DNA of 12,910 bases from PBB1 sp043749095 (GTDB lineage Bacteria > Pseudomonadota > Gammaproteobacteria > Burkholderiales > Burkholderiaceae_C): assembly GCA_043749095.1 (NCBI GenBank), contig JAYVEB010000147.1, positions 1 to 12,910 of the forward strand. Direction: 5' to 3'. Both the position numbers and the translations under genes were made by a program. This document shows positions 7,275-12,910 of this stretch, piece after piece. The notes beneath the pieces were generated by a model. The model ran no database searches. It saw nothing but the letters and a program-made list of their open reading frames with translations, and was not told the DNA's origin. Position 1 is the first letter of the stretch; the number at the start of each line of letters is the position of its first letter.

Positions 7275-7425
7275 CCCCTGATTTTGACGTGTGGCGATCT
7301 GTTCTCCTGAAAAGGGCGGGCCAGCGACCCACGAAATCAGGCCTTTGTGGCGTTCGGCGTGCCGACCCCGCCCTGATTGGCGGCGTGGCAGGCCATCCGT
7401 TGCTTATCGCGCTGTGGGTCGGACC
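7275..7425. other. bioD-ribA intergenic region with small dyads
   Basis: This 151-bp gap holds a short perfect stem (CCGCC-CTGATT-GGCGG, 7368-7383) and a wider 7-bp inverted repeat AATCAGG/CCTGATT (about 7334-7378). A third CCCTGATT occurs just before the ribA start (7276-7283). None has a T tract in the leftward direction, so no intrinsic terminator for the bio genes is evident. I see no FMN riboswitch in front of ribA. Confidence 0.35.
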
Positions 7426-8334
7426 TCAGGCGCGTAAACCCAGCGCGCCAAGTACCGCGCCGATGTCCAGCTCATCGGCCACCCGAGCGGCCGTTGCCGG
7501 CGCGTGGTGAGACACCACGCCGAGCCGCGGCGCATCGTGACGCTGCCGCAGCGCGCGGGTCAGCGTGTCGATGTTGAGTTGGGCGTGCGGCATCGTCGGC
7601 TCAACGCAGTTGGCGATCCAGCCGGCCAGCCGCAGACCGCGCGCAGCGACCGCTTCTGCCGTCAGCAGCGCGTGGTTGATGCACCCGAGCCGCAGGCCGA
7701 CGACCAGGATCACCGGCAGGTCGAGTGCTGCGGCCAGATCGTCGGCACCCCAGTCGGCGCCGGTGGCCGGGGCGGCCGCGGCATCCTGTGGCGCGCCGTC
7801 ATCGTCGAACGCGTCGGCCTCGACCAAGGGCACGCAGAAACCGCCCACCCCTTCGACCACCAACGCATCGCAACGCGGCATCAGCAGGTGGGCGCCAGCG
7901 ATCAGCAGCGCGGGTTCGATGCGCCCGCCTTCCAGCCGCGCGGCGAGGTGCGGCGCGCAGGCTTCTTCCAGCAGACACGGGCAGACCTCGCTGCGCGTCA
8001 GCTCGATGTTGCTCGCTGCATGCAAGGCCTCGACGTCCTCGTTATACCAATGGCCGCCAGGCCCACTGGCCGCCGCTTGCCACACCGCACCGGCCGCCAC
8101 CGGCTTGTAGCCGGCGACACGCAGGCCCTGCTGCGCCAGCGCGTGCAGCAGGCCGGCCGTGATCACGGTCTTGCCGACTTCGGTGTCGGTGCCGGTGACG
8201 AAGCAGCCGCGCAAGGGCCGATTGGTGTCAACTTCAACGGCATCCTGCGGCCGCGCCTCGGGCTCGCACGGCACGTCAGCCTCGGTCAGGTGCAACATGG
8301 TCGGCGGGTCACCGGCGCCCAGCATCTTGGTCAT
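7426..8334 (-). CDS. bioD: Dethiobiotin synthetase, enlarged
   Basis: A 302-residue BioD, longer than the usual ~225-240. The P-loop GTDTEVGKT is at 48-56, followed by the YKPVA lysine motif (Lys77), EGVGGFCVPL (161-170) and GLRLGCINHALLTAEA (213-228). It closes the ureido ring of dethiobiotin from DAPA, CO2 and ATP. ATG 8334 is chosen because it overlaps the bioF stop by one base (TGATG) and has AGGAAAGGG (8341-8349, minus strand) six bases upstream. Canonical BioD has the P-loop near residue 8, so about 40 residues are extra. An internal TTG just before RGCFVTG would give a standard start. A 29-residue Asp/Ala/Gly-rich insertion at about 172-200 follows the EGVGG strand. It is the third gene of bioA-bioF-bioD. 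Confidence 0.92.
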   Translation of the reverse strand: MTKMLGAGDPPTMLHLTEADVPCEPEARPQDAVEVDTNRPLRGCFVTGTDTEVGKTVITAGLLHALAQQGLRVAGYKPVAAGAVWQAAASGPGGHWYNEDVEALHAASNIELTRSEVCPCLLEEACAPHLAARLEGGRIEPALLIAGAHLLMPRCDALVVEGVGGFCVPLVEADAFDDDGAPQDAAAAPATGADWGADDLAAALDLPVILVVGLRLGCINHALLTAEAVAARGLRLAGWIANCVEPTMPHAQLNIDTLTRALRQRHDAPRLGVVSHHAPATAARVADELDIGAVLGALGLRA

Positions 8335-9548
8335 CAAATGCCCTTTCCTGCCCACGCCAGCGCCGACAACAGCCGCTCGATATCACCCAGGCCATGCGAA
8401 GCGCTGAGCGTGATGCGCAGCCGCGCGCTGCCCGAGGGCACGGTCGGCGGCCGGATTGCCGGCACCCACAGGCCCTGCGATTCGAGCGCAGCCGACATCG
8501 CCAGCGCGTCTTCGCTGCTGCCGACAATCAGCGGCTGGATGGCGGTCTGCGACGCGGCCAGCTGCCAGCCGCGCGCACCCAGCAGGTCGCCCAACACCTC
8601 GGGCACACCGCGCCGGAAGGCGGCGACGAGTTCCGCCAGATGGCGCCGCCGCTGCTCGCCCTCGTCGCCGCGGATCAACCGCAGGCTAGCGCGCACCGCA
8701 TGCGCCAGCGCCGGTGGGGACGCGGTGGTGTAAATGTAGGCCCGCGCGCTCTGCACCAGCCAGTCGATGACGGTGCGGTGCGCCGCGACGAACGCCCCGG
8801 CCGCGCCAGCGGCCTTGCCCAGCGTGCCCATGCAGATCAGCCGCTCGCTGCACAGGCTGAAATGCGACAACACGCCGCGCCCCTGCGCGCCGAGCACGCC
8901 GAAGCCGTGCGCGTCGTCGACGACAAGGTAGCCGTCGTGCCGCTCGGCCAGCGCCAGCAGCTCAGGCAAGTGCGCCAGGTCGCCGTCCATGCTGAACACG
9001 CCGTCGGTCACGATCAGCTTGCGCGGTGTGCTGCAGGCTGCGATCCGGCGTTCGAGGCCGGCCAGATCGTTGTGCGGATAGGTGTAGACGGCCGCCTTGG
9101 CCAGCCGCGCGCCATCGATCAGCGAGGCGTGGTTCAACAGGTCGGCGTAGATCGTCGTCTGGGCATCGCCCAGCGCCGTCAGCAGCGCCATGTTGGCCAT
9201 GTAGCCGGTGCAAAAGGTCAGCGCGCGCAGCTCGGGCCCGTGCGGCGACAGCATCTCGGCCAGATCCTCTTCCAGCAGCGCGTGCGCGCGCGAGTGGCCG
9301 CTGATCAGGTGCGACGCGCCGCTGCCGGCGCCGTACAGCCGCGCGCCCTCGGCCAGCGCCTCGATCAGCAGCGGATGGTTGGCCAGACCCAGGTAATCGT
9401 TGCTGCAAAAGGCCAGCAGCTCGCGCGGCTTGCCGCCGTGCATGGTGACGGTCTGCTGCGGCGCGCAGGCGGTTTCGGCGATGCGGCGATGGCGGCGCAG
9501 CGATTGCGCCTCGCGCTCGGCCAGTTGCTGTTCGAGGTACTTCAGCAT
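8334..9548 (-). CDS. bioF: 8-amino-7-oxononanoate synthase
   Basis: A 404-residue PLP enzyme of the alpha-oxoamine synthase family, close to the usual ~385. Landmarks in order: FCSNDYLGLANHP (47-59), GSGASHLISGHSRAHALLE (75-93), NHASLIDGARL (139-149), TDGVFSMDGD (181-190), DDAHGFGVLG (211-220, with the PLP-contacting Asp211 and His214), and GTLGKAAGAAGAF (241-253), where Lys245 carries the PLP Schiff base. It condenses pimeloyl-ACP/CoA with alanine to give KAPA, the first step of biotin ring assembly. It lies 27 bp after bioA and overlaps bioD by one base, so co-transcription is very likely. Nothing looks broken. Confidence 0.96.
   Translation of the reverse strand: MLKYLEQQLAEREAQSLRRHRRIAETACAPQQTVTMHGGKPRELLAFCSNDYLGLANHPLLIEALAEGARLYGAGSGASHLISGHSRAHALLEEDLAEMLSPHGPELRALTFCTGYMANMALLTALGDAQTTIYADLLNHASLIDGARLAKAAVYTYPHNDLAGLERRIAACSTPRKLIVTDGVFSMDGDLAHLPELLALAERHDGYLVVDDAHGFGVLGAQGRGVLSHFSLCSERLICMGTLGKAAGAAGAFVAAHRTVIDWLVQSARAYIYTTASPPALAHAVRASLRLIRGDEGEQRRRHLAELVAAFRRGVPEVLGDLLGARGWQLAASQTAIQPLIVGSSEDALAMSAALESQGLWVPAIRPPTVPSGSARLRITLSASHGLGDIERLLSALAWAGKGI
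8341..8349 (-). promoter_or_regulatory. Ribosome-binding site for bioD
   Basis: AGGAAAGGG on the minus strand, inside the 3' end of bioF and six bases before ATG 8334. It supports 8334 over the other possible bioD starts (8355 and 8298), which lack such a site. Confidence 0.6.
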
Positions 9549-9575
9549 CGCACGGGTCGGGTCACGGGCCGGCGC

Positions 9576-10949
9576 TCAAAGCACCGCGTTCAGTGTCGCC
9601 ACCACGCGCTCGGCGAGGTACGCGGCATGCTCGTCATTCAGCAGATAAGGCGGCATCAGGTAGACGGTGCGGCCGATCGGCCGGATCAGCAGGCCCTGCG
9701 TGCGGCCGGCCAGGTGAAAGCGCTCGGCGAAGCGAACACCGGCGTGCGCTTCACGCACATCAAAAGCCCAGATCATGCCGCGCTGCCGAACGTGCTCGAT
9801 GCGCGCGTCACCGTCCAACTGCGCGGCGAGTGCGGCCGTCAGCAGCGCCCCGGTCTCGCGGTTGCGCTGCAGCACCGGCTCCTCGTCGAAGCGGTCCAGC
9901 ACCGCCAGCGCGGCGCGGCAGGCCAGCGGGTTGCCGGTGTAGGAATGCGAATGCAGGAAGCCGCGTGCGGTCTCATCGTCGAGGAAAGCCTCGTAGATCG
10001 CGTCGGTGGACAACACCAGCGACAGCGGCAGGTAGCCGCCGCTGATGCCTTTTGACAGGCACAGCAGGTCGGGCCAGATCGCGGGCTCGCTGTTCGCTGC
10101 GGCCTGCTCGAACGCGAAGAAGGTGCCGGTGCGCCCGCAGCCCACAGCGATCTCGTCGGCGATCAGGTGCACCTGGTGGCGATCGCACAGCGCGCGCACC
10201 TCGCGCAGGTACGCCGGGTCGTGCATCGCCATGCCGGCGGCGCATTGCACCAGCGGCTCGATGATCACAGCCGCGATCTGACCCGCGCGTGATTCAAACA
10301 GCGCTGCCAGTTCCGCCGCGGCGCGTTGCGCCACGTCGGCCGCCGACTCCCCCGGCGCGGCCTGGCGCGCATCGGGCGCCATCACCACATGCGAGCGCAT
10401 CAGCAGCGGGTCGTAGGCGTCGCGGAACACCGCGACATCGGTGACCGCCAGCGCGCCGATGGTCTCGCCGTGGTAACCGTGGCGCAGGCAGACGAATTCC
10501 CGCTTGTCGCCCAGGCCGCGGTTCTTCCAGCTGTGGAAGCTCATCTTCAGCGCAATCTCGACCGCCGAGGCACCGTCGCTCGCGAAGAAGGTGTGGCCCA
10601 GCGCATGGTCGGTGCGCGCCGACAAGCGCTCGGCCAGTTCGACCGCCGGTGCGTGGGTGCAGCCGGCCAGCATCACGTGCTCCAGCGTGTCGAGCTGGTC
10701 TTTCAGCGCCGCATTGATGCGCGCGTCAGCGTGGCCGAACAGGTTGACCCACCACGAGCTGGTGGCGTCGAAATAGCGGCCACCTTCGTGGTCTTCCAGC
10801 CAGGGCCCGTGGGCCCGCGCGATCGCGATCGGTGGCACCTCGCCCATGCGCTGCATCTGCGTGCACGGGTGCCACACGCTGGTGATACTGCGTTGCTGCC
10901 AGGAGGCATTGACGGACGAGGCGGGCATTCGGGGAAGGGGCGCGGACAT
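9576..10949 (-). CDS. bioA: Adenosylmethionine--8-amino-7-oxononanoate aminotransferase
   Basis: A 457-residue class III aminotransferase (E. coli 429). Landmarks: WHPCTQM (26-32), SSWWVNLFGHADARINAAL (64-82), LRHGYHGETIGALAVTD (155-171), IIEPLVQCAAGM (229-240), the PLP aspartate in LIADEIAVG (Asp265), and the Schiff-base lysine in LCLSKGISGG (Lys300). It converts KAPA to DAPA with S-adenosylmethionine as amino donor. The residue aligned by memory to E. coli Tyr17 (WHPYT) is a cysteine here; I recall the same WHPCTQM wording in other proteobacterial BioAs, so this may be normal for the branch. No ribosome-binding site is evident before ATG 10949, and ATG 10928 is an alternative. It is first of bioA-bioF-bioD, which lacks bioB in this window. 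Confidence 0.96.
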   Translation of the reverse strand: MSAPLPRMPASSVNASWQQRSITSVWHPCTQMQRMGEVPPIAIARAHGPWLEDHEGGRYFDATSSWWVNLFGHADARINAALKDQLDTLEHVMLAGCTHAPAVELAERLSARTDHALGHTFFASDGASAVEIALKMSFHSWKNRGLGDKREFVCLRHGYHGETIGALAVTDVAVFRDAYDPLLMRSHVVMAPDARQAAPGESAADVAQRAAAELAALFESRAGQIAAVIIEPLVQCAAGMAMHDPAYLREVRALCDRHQVHLIADEIAVGCGRTGTFFAFEQAAANSEPAIWPDLLCLSKGISGGYLPLSLVLSTDAIYEAFLDDETARGFLHSHSYTGNPLACRAALAVLDRFDEEPVLQRNRETGALLTAALAAQLDGDARIEHVRQRGMIWAFDVREAHAGVRFAERFHLAGRTQGLLIRPIGRTVYLMPPYLLNDEHAAYLAERVVATLNAVL

Positions 10950-11051
10950 AGGGGCACAAATGCAAGGTCGAACCCCATTATCGAAGGCTTGCCGGCGTGG
11001 GGTACGTCACGTTGCGGCAGAGGTTCACAGGCGAATACGGGTATGCGCCCC

Positions 11052-11078
11052 TAAAGTCCGGCGCCGGTTTGACGACAA
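11052..11078 (+). promoter_or_regulatory. Sigma-28 (FliA)-type flagellar promoter
   Basis: TAAAGTCC, then exactly 11 bases, then GACGACAA. The enterobacterial FliA consensus is TAAAGTTT-N11-GCCGATAA, so both half elements match six of eight positions with ideal spacing. Transcription would begin near 11085, giving a leader of roughly 23 bases before the gene at 11108. It lies inside an upstream extension of the same reading frame, which argues against any earlier start codon. Promoter function is inferred, not shown. Confidence 0.6.
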
Positions 11079-11098
11079 ACCGACACAACCTCGAAACC

Positions 11099-11102
11099 GG
11101 AG
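11099..11102 (+). promoter_or_regulatory. Ribosome-binding site deciding the HD-GYP gene start
   Basis: GGAG five bases before ATG 11108. The frame stays open back to an ATG at 10997, but that start has no such site and would place the sigma-28-like promoter inside the coding region. Confidence 0.65.
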
Positions 11103-11107
11103 TCGCC

Positions 11108-12376
11108 ATGACCCAACCCGCCGCGGCCATCGCCACCGACTTTTCCTCTGCCAATCCGCACGCGCTGGCGACGATCCTCGACGCCAGCCAGACCCAAAAG
11201 ATCATCGCTTCGCGCGACATCTTCGACATCGCCGGCATCAAGCTCTGGGCGCAGGACCTGCCGGTCTCGCAGGCCCTGCAGCGCAAGCTGCTCGATCGGC
11301 AGCTGAAAGAGCCGCTGGAAAGCTGCCTGAAGGCCGAGAACGGCGTCACCGCACGCACGCTGGCCGACGCGGTCCAGGCGCTGCTCTACGAGCCGATCCC
11401 GCTGGCCGCGCTGCTGCACCCGCATGCCGACGCCCTGCTGCGCGAAGCGGCCAAGCTGCCGGTGCACCCGGTCGCCCAGTTGCTGTTGAGTGCCTCCCGC
11501 GCCAGCAGCCCGGCCCGGTTCCAGCACGCGATCCACGCCATGGCCTTGAACGGCGCGCTGATGCTCACGCAGGGTGGCAGCGGCGCCGATCTGCGCGCGG
11601 CGATGGTGTGCGGCCTGCTGCACGACCTGGGCGAGATGTACATCGGCCCGGAGTTCGGCGAAGCGGATGCCGAACGCACACTGGACATCCTGAGCTACCA
11701 GCAGCTCGTCGTGCATCCGCACGTCGGCAGCCTGCTGATCAGGCAGCTGACCGACTACCCGGCGGACATCGTCCGTGCGATCGCCGAGCACCACGAGCGC
11801 ATGGACGGCTCGGGCTTCCCGCACTGCCTGCAGGGTGACCAGGTGTCCCCGCTCGGCCGGCTGCTGGCTGTCACCGAATCGACGCTGGCCGCGCTGGCCG
11901 ACGAGCAGGCGCCGCTGTCACGCGCCAGCATTGCGCTGCGCGTGGTGCCTGGTGAGTTCGATCTGCGCTGCGTCGGCCTGATCGCCCAGGTGGTGCGCGA
12001 GCAGCCGCCCACGGTGGCACATTGCCGCGCCGATGAATTGAAGAGTCGCCTCACGAAACTCTCCAGCGTGATGGACGACGCCAGCGACGCTGCCTCAGCG
12101 CTGCTGCACGAGGCGATGTCCGAAGATCTGAAGGGGGCGCTGGCCTTGACCGAGCACCTGTTGAACCGTCTGCGCCGCGGCCTGACCACCACTGGCTTGT
12201 GGCATGCCGATCCGGTGGCCTCGCCCAACGCGGCCGAGGTCGAGGCGGTGGAGGGCGAGCTGCGCTACCGGCTGCGCCGCATCGAGCGCGCGGTACGGCT
12301 GCGCGCCGGTTTGCTGACCGACCAGGACACGCAGCGTCTGGACCGCGTCTGCCAGCGGCTGACGATCAGCGCCTGA
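11108..12376 (+). CDS. Variant HD-GYP domain protein, putative cyclic-di-GMP phosphodiesterase or sensor
   Basis: A 422-residue soluble protein without signal peptide or membrane helix. Residues about 135-265 form an HD-GYP-type domain: His140, the HD pair in LLHDLGEMYI (His172-Asp173), VVHPHVG (His203, Gly207), then AEHHERMDGSGFP (His228, His229, Asp233). This family hydrolyses cyclic-di-GMP at a di- or tri-iron site. Three positions differ from the usual text: HDxGK reads HDLGE, GYP reads GFP, and the late metal-ligand aspartate (RIxxVAD) appears as Glu257 in RLLAVTES. Activity could therefore be altered or lost. The first ~130 residues are of unknown fold, with RDIFDIAGIKLW and LKEPLESCL helices. 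The tail (270-422) is helical, Leu/Arg rich and possibly coiled. Its sigma-28-like promoter suggests co-expression with late flagellar genes. Superfamily call is solid; function is inferred. Confidence 0.82.
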   Translation: MTQPAAAIATDFSSANPHALATILDASQTQKIIASRDIFDIAGIKLWAQDLPVSQALQRKLLDRQLKEPLESCLKAENGVTARTLADAVQALLYEPIPLAALLHPHADALLREAAKLPVHPVAQLLLSASRASSPARFQHAIHAMALNGALMLTQGGSGADLRAAMVCGLLHDLGEMYIGPEFGEADAERTLDILSYQQLVVHPHVGSLLIRQLTDYPADIVRAIAEHHERMDGSGFPHCLQGDQVSPLGRLLAVTESTLAALADEQAPLSRASIALRVVPGEFDLRCVGLIAQVVREQPPTVAHCRADELKSRLTKLSSVMDDASDAASALLHEAMSEDLKGALALTEHLLNRLRRGLTTTGLWHADPVASPNAAEVEAVEGELRYRLRRIERAVRLRAGLLTDQDTQRLDRVCQRLTISA

Positions 12377-12386
12377 GCCTGCCTTG

Positions 12387-12401
12387 GAGGCACAGTGCCT
12401 C
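12387..12401. terminator. Possible weak terminator hairpin after the HD-GYP gene
   Basis: GAGGCAC-A-GTGCCTC is a perfect dyad starting ten bases after the stop codon (effective stem GAGGC/GCCTC). No T tract follows, so it may instead aid Rho-dependent termination or RNA stability. Confidence 0.3.
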
Positions 12402-12416
12402 ACGCCCGCCTCATGC

Positions 12417-12446
12417 GTGACCTGAACCCTGCGGCGCGCGCAGAAT
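12417..12446 (+). promoter_or_regulatory. Candidate promoter for the small membrane protein, giving a near-leaderless mRNA
   Basis: GTGACC (four of six for -35), 18 bases, CAGAAT (four of six for -10). Transcription would start near 12453, two bases before ATG 12455. The AAAGGG at 12448-12453 is too close to the start for ideal Shine-Dalgarno spacing, which fits either a leaderless start or a different promoter further up. Confidence 0.25.
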
Positions 12447-12454
12447 AAAGGGCC

Positions 12455-12769
12455 ATGAGCCTCGCCGAACCGCTGCTTGCCGCCCTCACCCTCGTCGTTT
12501 GCGCGGTGCTGGGGGTGCGGCTGTGCTTAGGCCCGGCGCGCCAGCAGCGCTTCGATCGAGCGGTGCGCCGGTTGGGCTGGACGCTGCGGCACGGCGCAGG
12601 GCAGCTGTGGCACTGGCGCACCTCGCGGCGCCTGGCCCGCACCGAGGCCGAAGCGGTCATCCGGCGTGCCCGCGGCGGCAAAGCGGCGGAGGACGAGGGC
12701 GAATGGACCGGCAACGTCTACACGCCGAAGTCGTTTCGCAAACCACGCCGACCCGACCAGTTGCATTGA
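12455..12769 (+). CDS. Small single-helix membrane protein of unknown function
   Basis: 104 residues. An N-terminal hydrophobic helix (about 5-26, LLAALTLVVCAVLGVRLCLG) is followed by a strongly basic stretch with several Trp residues (LGWTLRHGAGQLWHWRTSRR, about 40-59). Next come a charged Arg/Glu/Ala helix and a tail reading GNVYTPKSFRKPRRPDQLH. The positive-inside rule puts the bulk in the cytoplasm. I do not recognise a named family. The layout (helix, basic linker, conserved-looking 'NVxxPxSFRKPRxP' tail) resembles short hypothetical proteins I associate with Burkholderiales, so I take it as real. Codon use matches its neighbours. Alternative frames across the same bases lack this organisation. 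It follows the HD-GYP gene by 78 bp and could be read with it. Confidence 0.7.
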   Translation: MSLAEPLLAALTLVVCAVLGVRLCLGPARQQRFDRAVRRLGWTLRHGAGQLWHWRTSRRLARTEAEAVIRRARGGKAAEDEGEWTGNVYTPKSFRKPRRPDQLH

Positions 12770-12774
12770 CGCCC

Positions 12775-12806
12775 CTCGGCGGCATGGCATTGCGTCATGC
12801 GCCGAG
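12775..12806. terminator. Stem-loop just after the small membrane protein
   Basis: An 11-bp stem, CTCGGCG plus CATG pairing with CATG plus CGCCGAG, has one bulged G (12782) and a nine-base loop. It starts five bases after the stop codon. There is no T tract behind it, so it is a possible Rho-assisted end or an RNA-stabilising hairpin rather than a textbook terminator. Confidence 0.4.
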
Positions 12807-12847
12807 TGACATAGAACCTGTCCGTAAATAGCAAACTTTTGCCCTGA

Positions 12848-12864
12848 GCCGCCTGTCACGCGGT
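12848..12864 (+). other. tRNA-Asp-like anticodon arm, possible att-site remnant
   Basis: GCCGC-CTGTCAC-GCGGT folds as a five-pair anticodon stem (one G-T) with a seven-base loop. The loop has T at position 33 and GTC at the anticodon, and GGTCG follows as in tRNA-Asp variable loops. The flanks do not form D or T arms, so this is not a tRNA gene. It lies 14 bases before a possible integrase start. Seventeen bases can match by chance. Confidence 0.25.
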
Positions 12865-12878
12865 GGTCGGACGAGGGC

Positions 12879-12910
12879 ATGGCAACACGCAAGCGAGGGG
12901 AGTCGTGGGG
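12879..12910 (+). CDS. Start of a possible tyrosine-recombinase integrase, cut by window edge
   Basis: Only 11 codons are visible: MATRKRGESWG. Many phage and island integrases open with 'MATIRKRGxSW', the first strand of the arm-type DNA-binding domain, and this is the only basis for the call. GAGGG sits one base before ATG, tighter than ideal. A GTGACA / TAGCAA pair with 17-base spacing (12806-12834) could serve as promoter. If correct, a mobile element begins between the small membrane protein gene and this point. The evidence is too short for certainty. Confidence 0.35.
   Translation, partial: MATRKRGESW

Larger units (their letters stand above)
10950..11107. other. Divergent bioA / HD-GYP gene intergenic region
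   Basis: This 158-bp region must carry promoters in both directions. Leftward, GATAAT (minus strand, near 10979) is a fair -10 match for bioA but has no convincing -35. Rightward it contains the sigma-28-like promoter listed separately. I see no clear BirA operator. Confidence 0.4.

Noticed and set aside
7275..7425. FMN riboswitch in front of ribA
   Set aside because: The region is only 151 bp and shows no conserved RFN-type helices or AGGG...CCC core that I can recognise.
8394..10055. 553-codon open frame on the plus strand across bioF and bioA
   Set aside because: It is antisense to two complete biotin enzymes with all catalytic motifs, and its Arg/Gln/Ala-rich translation is typical of the complement of GC-rich codon bias.
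10997..11107. 37-residue N-terminal extension of the HD-GYP protein
   Set aside because: It would cover the sigma-28-like promoter and lacks a ribosome-binding site, whereas ATG 11108 has GGAG at ideal spacing.
10846..11838. 330-codon plus-strand frame crossing the bioA start and HD-GYP gene
   Set aside because: Arg/Pro/Ala-rich translation out of frame with the HD-GYP motifs. It spans two gene boundaries and has no domain.
12841..12878. Complete tRNA-Asp gene
   Set aside because: Only an anticodon-arm-like segment is present. No acceptor stem, D arm or T arm can be formed by the flanks.

Overview
The window looks like ordinary chromosome from a GC-rich betaproteobacterium, most likely Burkholderiales (Leptothrix/Rubrivivax/Comamonadaceae-like). 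The evidence is the high GC content, the strong GC third-position bias, the hpf-ptsN-hprK block, and the fur/bamE divergent pair followed by dapB and exbBD. Placement is inferred from gene order and protein character, not from a search. Coding density is high: no gene-free stretch exceeds about 230 bp, and almost every gene belongs to a well-known housekeeping family.

Layout, left to right. (1) The N-terminal 232 residues of a CorA-type Mg2+ channel, minus strand, running off the left edge. (2) Divergent from it, hpf (ribosome hibernation), then a strong stem-loop, then ptsN and hprK, the regulatory arm of an incomplete, non-transporting PTS. (3) fur on the minus strand, back to back with bamE (outer-membrane assembly lipoprotein). 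bamE is followed by dapB (lysine and peptidoglycan precursor synthesis), exbB and exbD (proton-driven energiser). The plus-strand genes overlap or are closely spaced and look like one operon. (4) Converging on exbD is a minus-strand block read bioA > bioF > bioD > ribA: three biotin-ring-assembly enzymes and a GTP cyclohydrolase II with a long, probably degenerate N-terminal domain. (5) Divergent from bioA is a 422-residue HD-GYP-like protein preceded by a very good match to a flagellar sigma-28 (FliA) promoter. (6) A small one-helix membrane protein follows. The last 32 bases begin an open frame (MATRKRGESWG) that resembles the start of a tyrosine-recombinase integrase, so a mobile element may begin at the right edge.

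I did not find an undescribed multi-gene system. The best leads are the sigma-28-like promoter on the variant HD-GYP gene, the possible integrase boundary with a tRNA-Asp-like anticodon arm beside it, the unusual N-terminal domain of RibA, the enlarged BioD, and the regulatory dyads between hpf and ptsN, between ptsN and hprK, and between fur and bamE.
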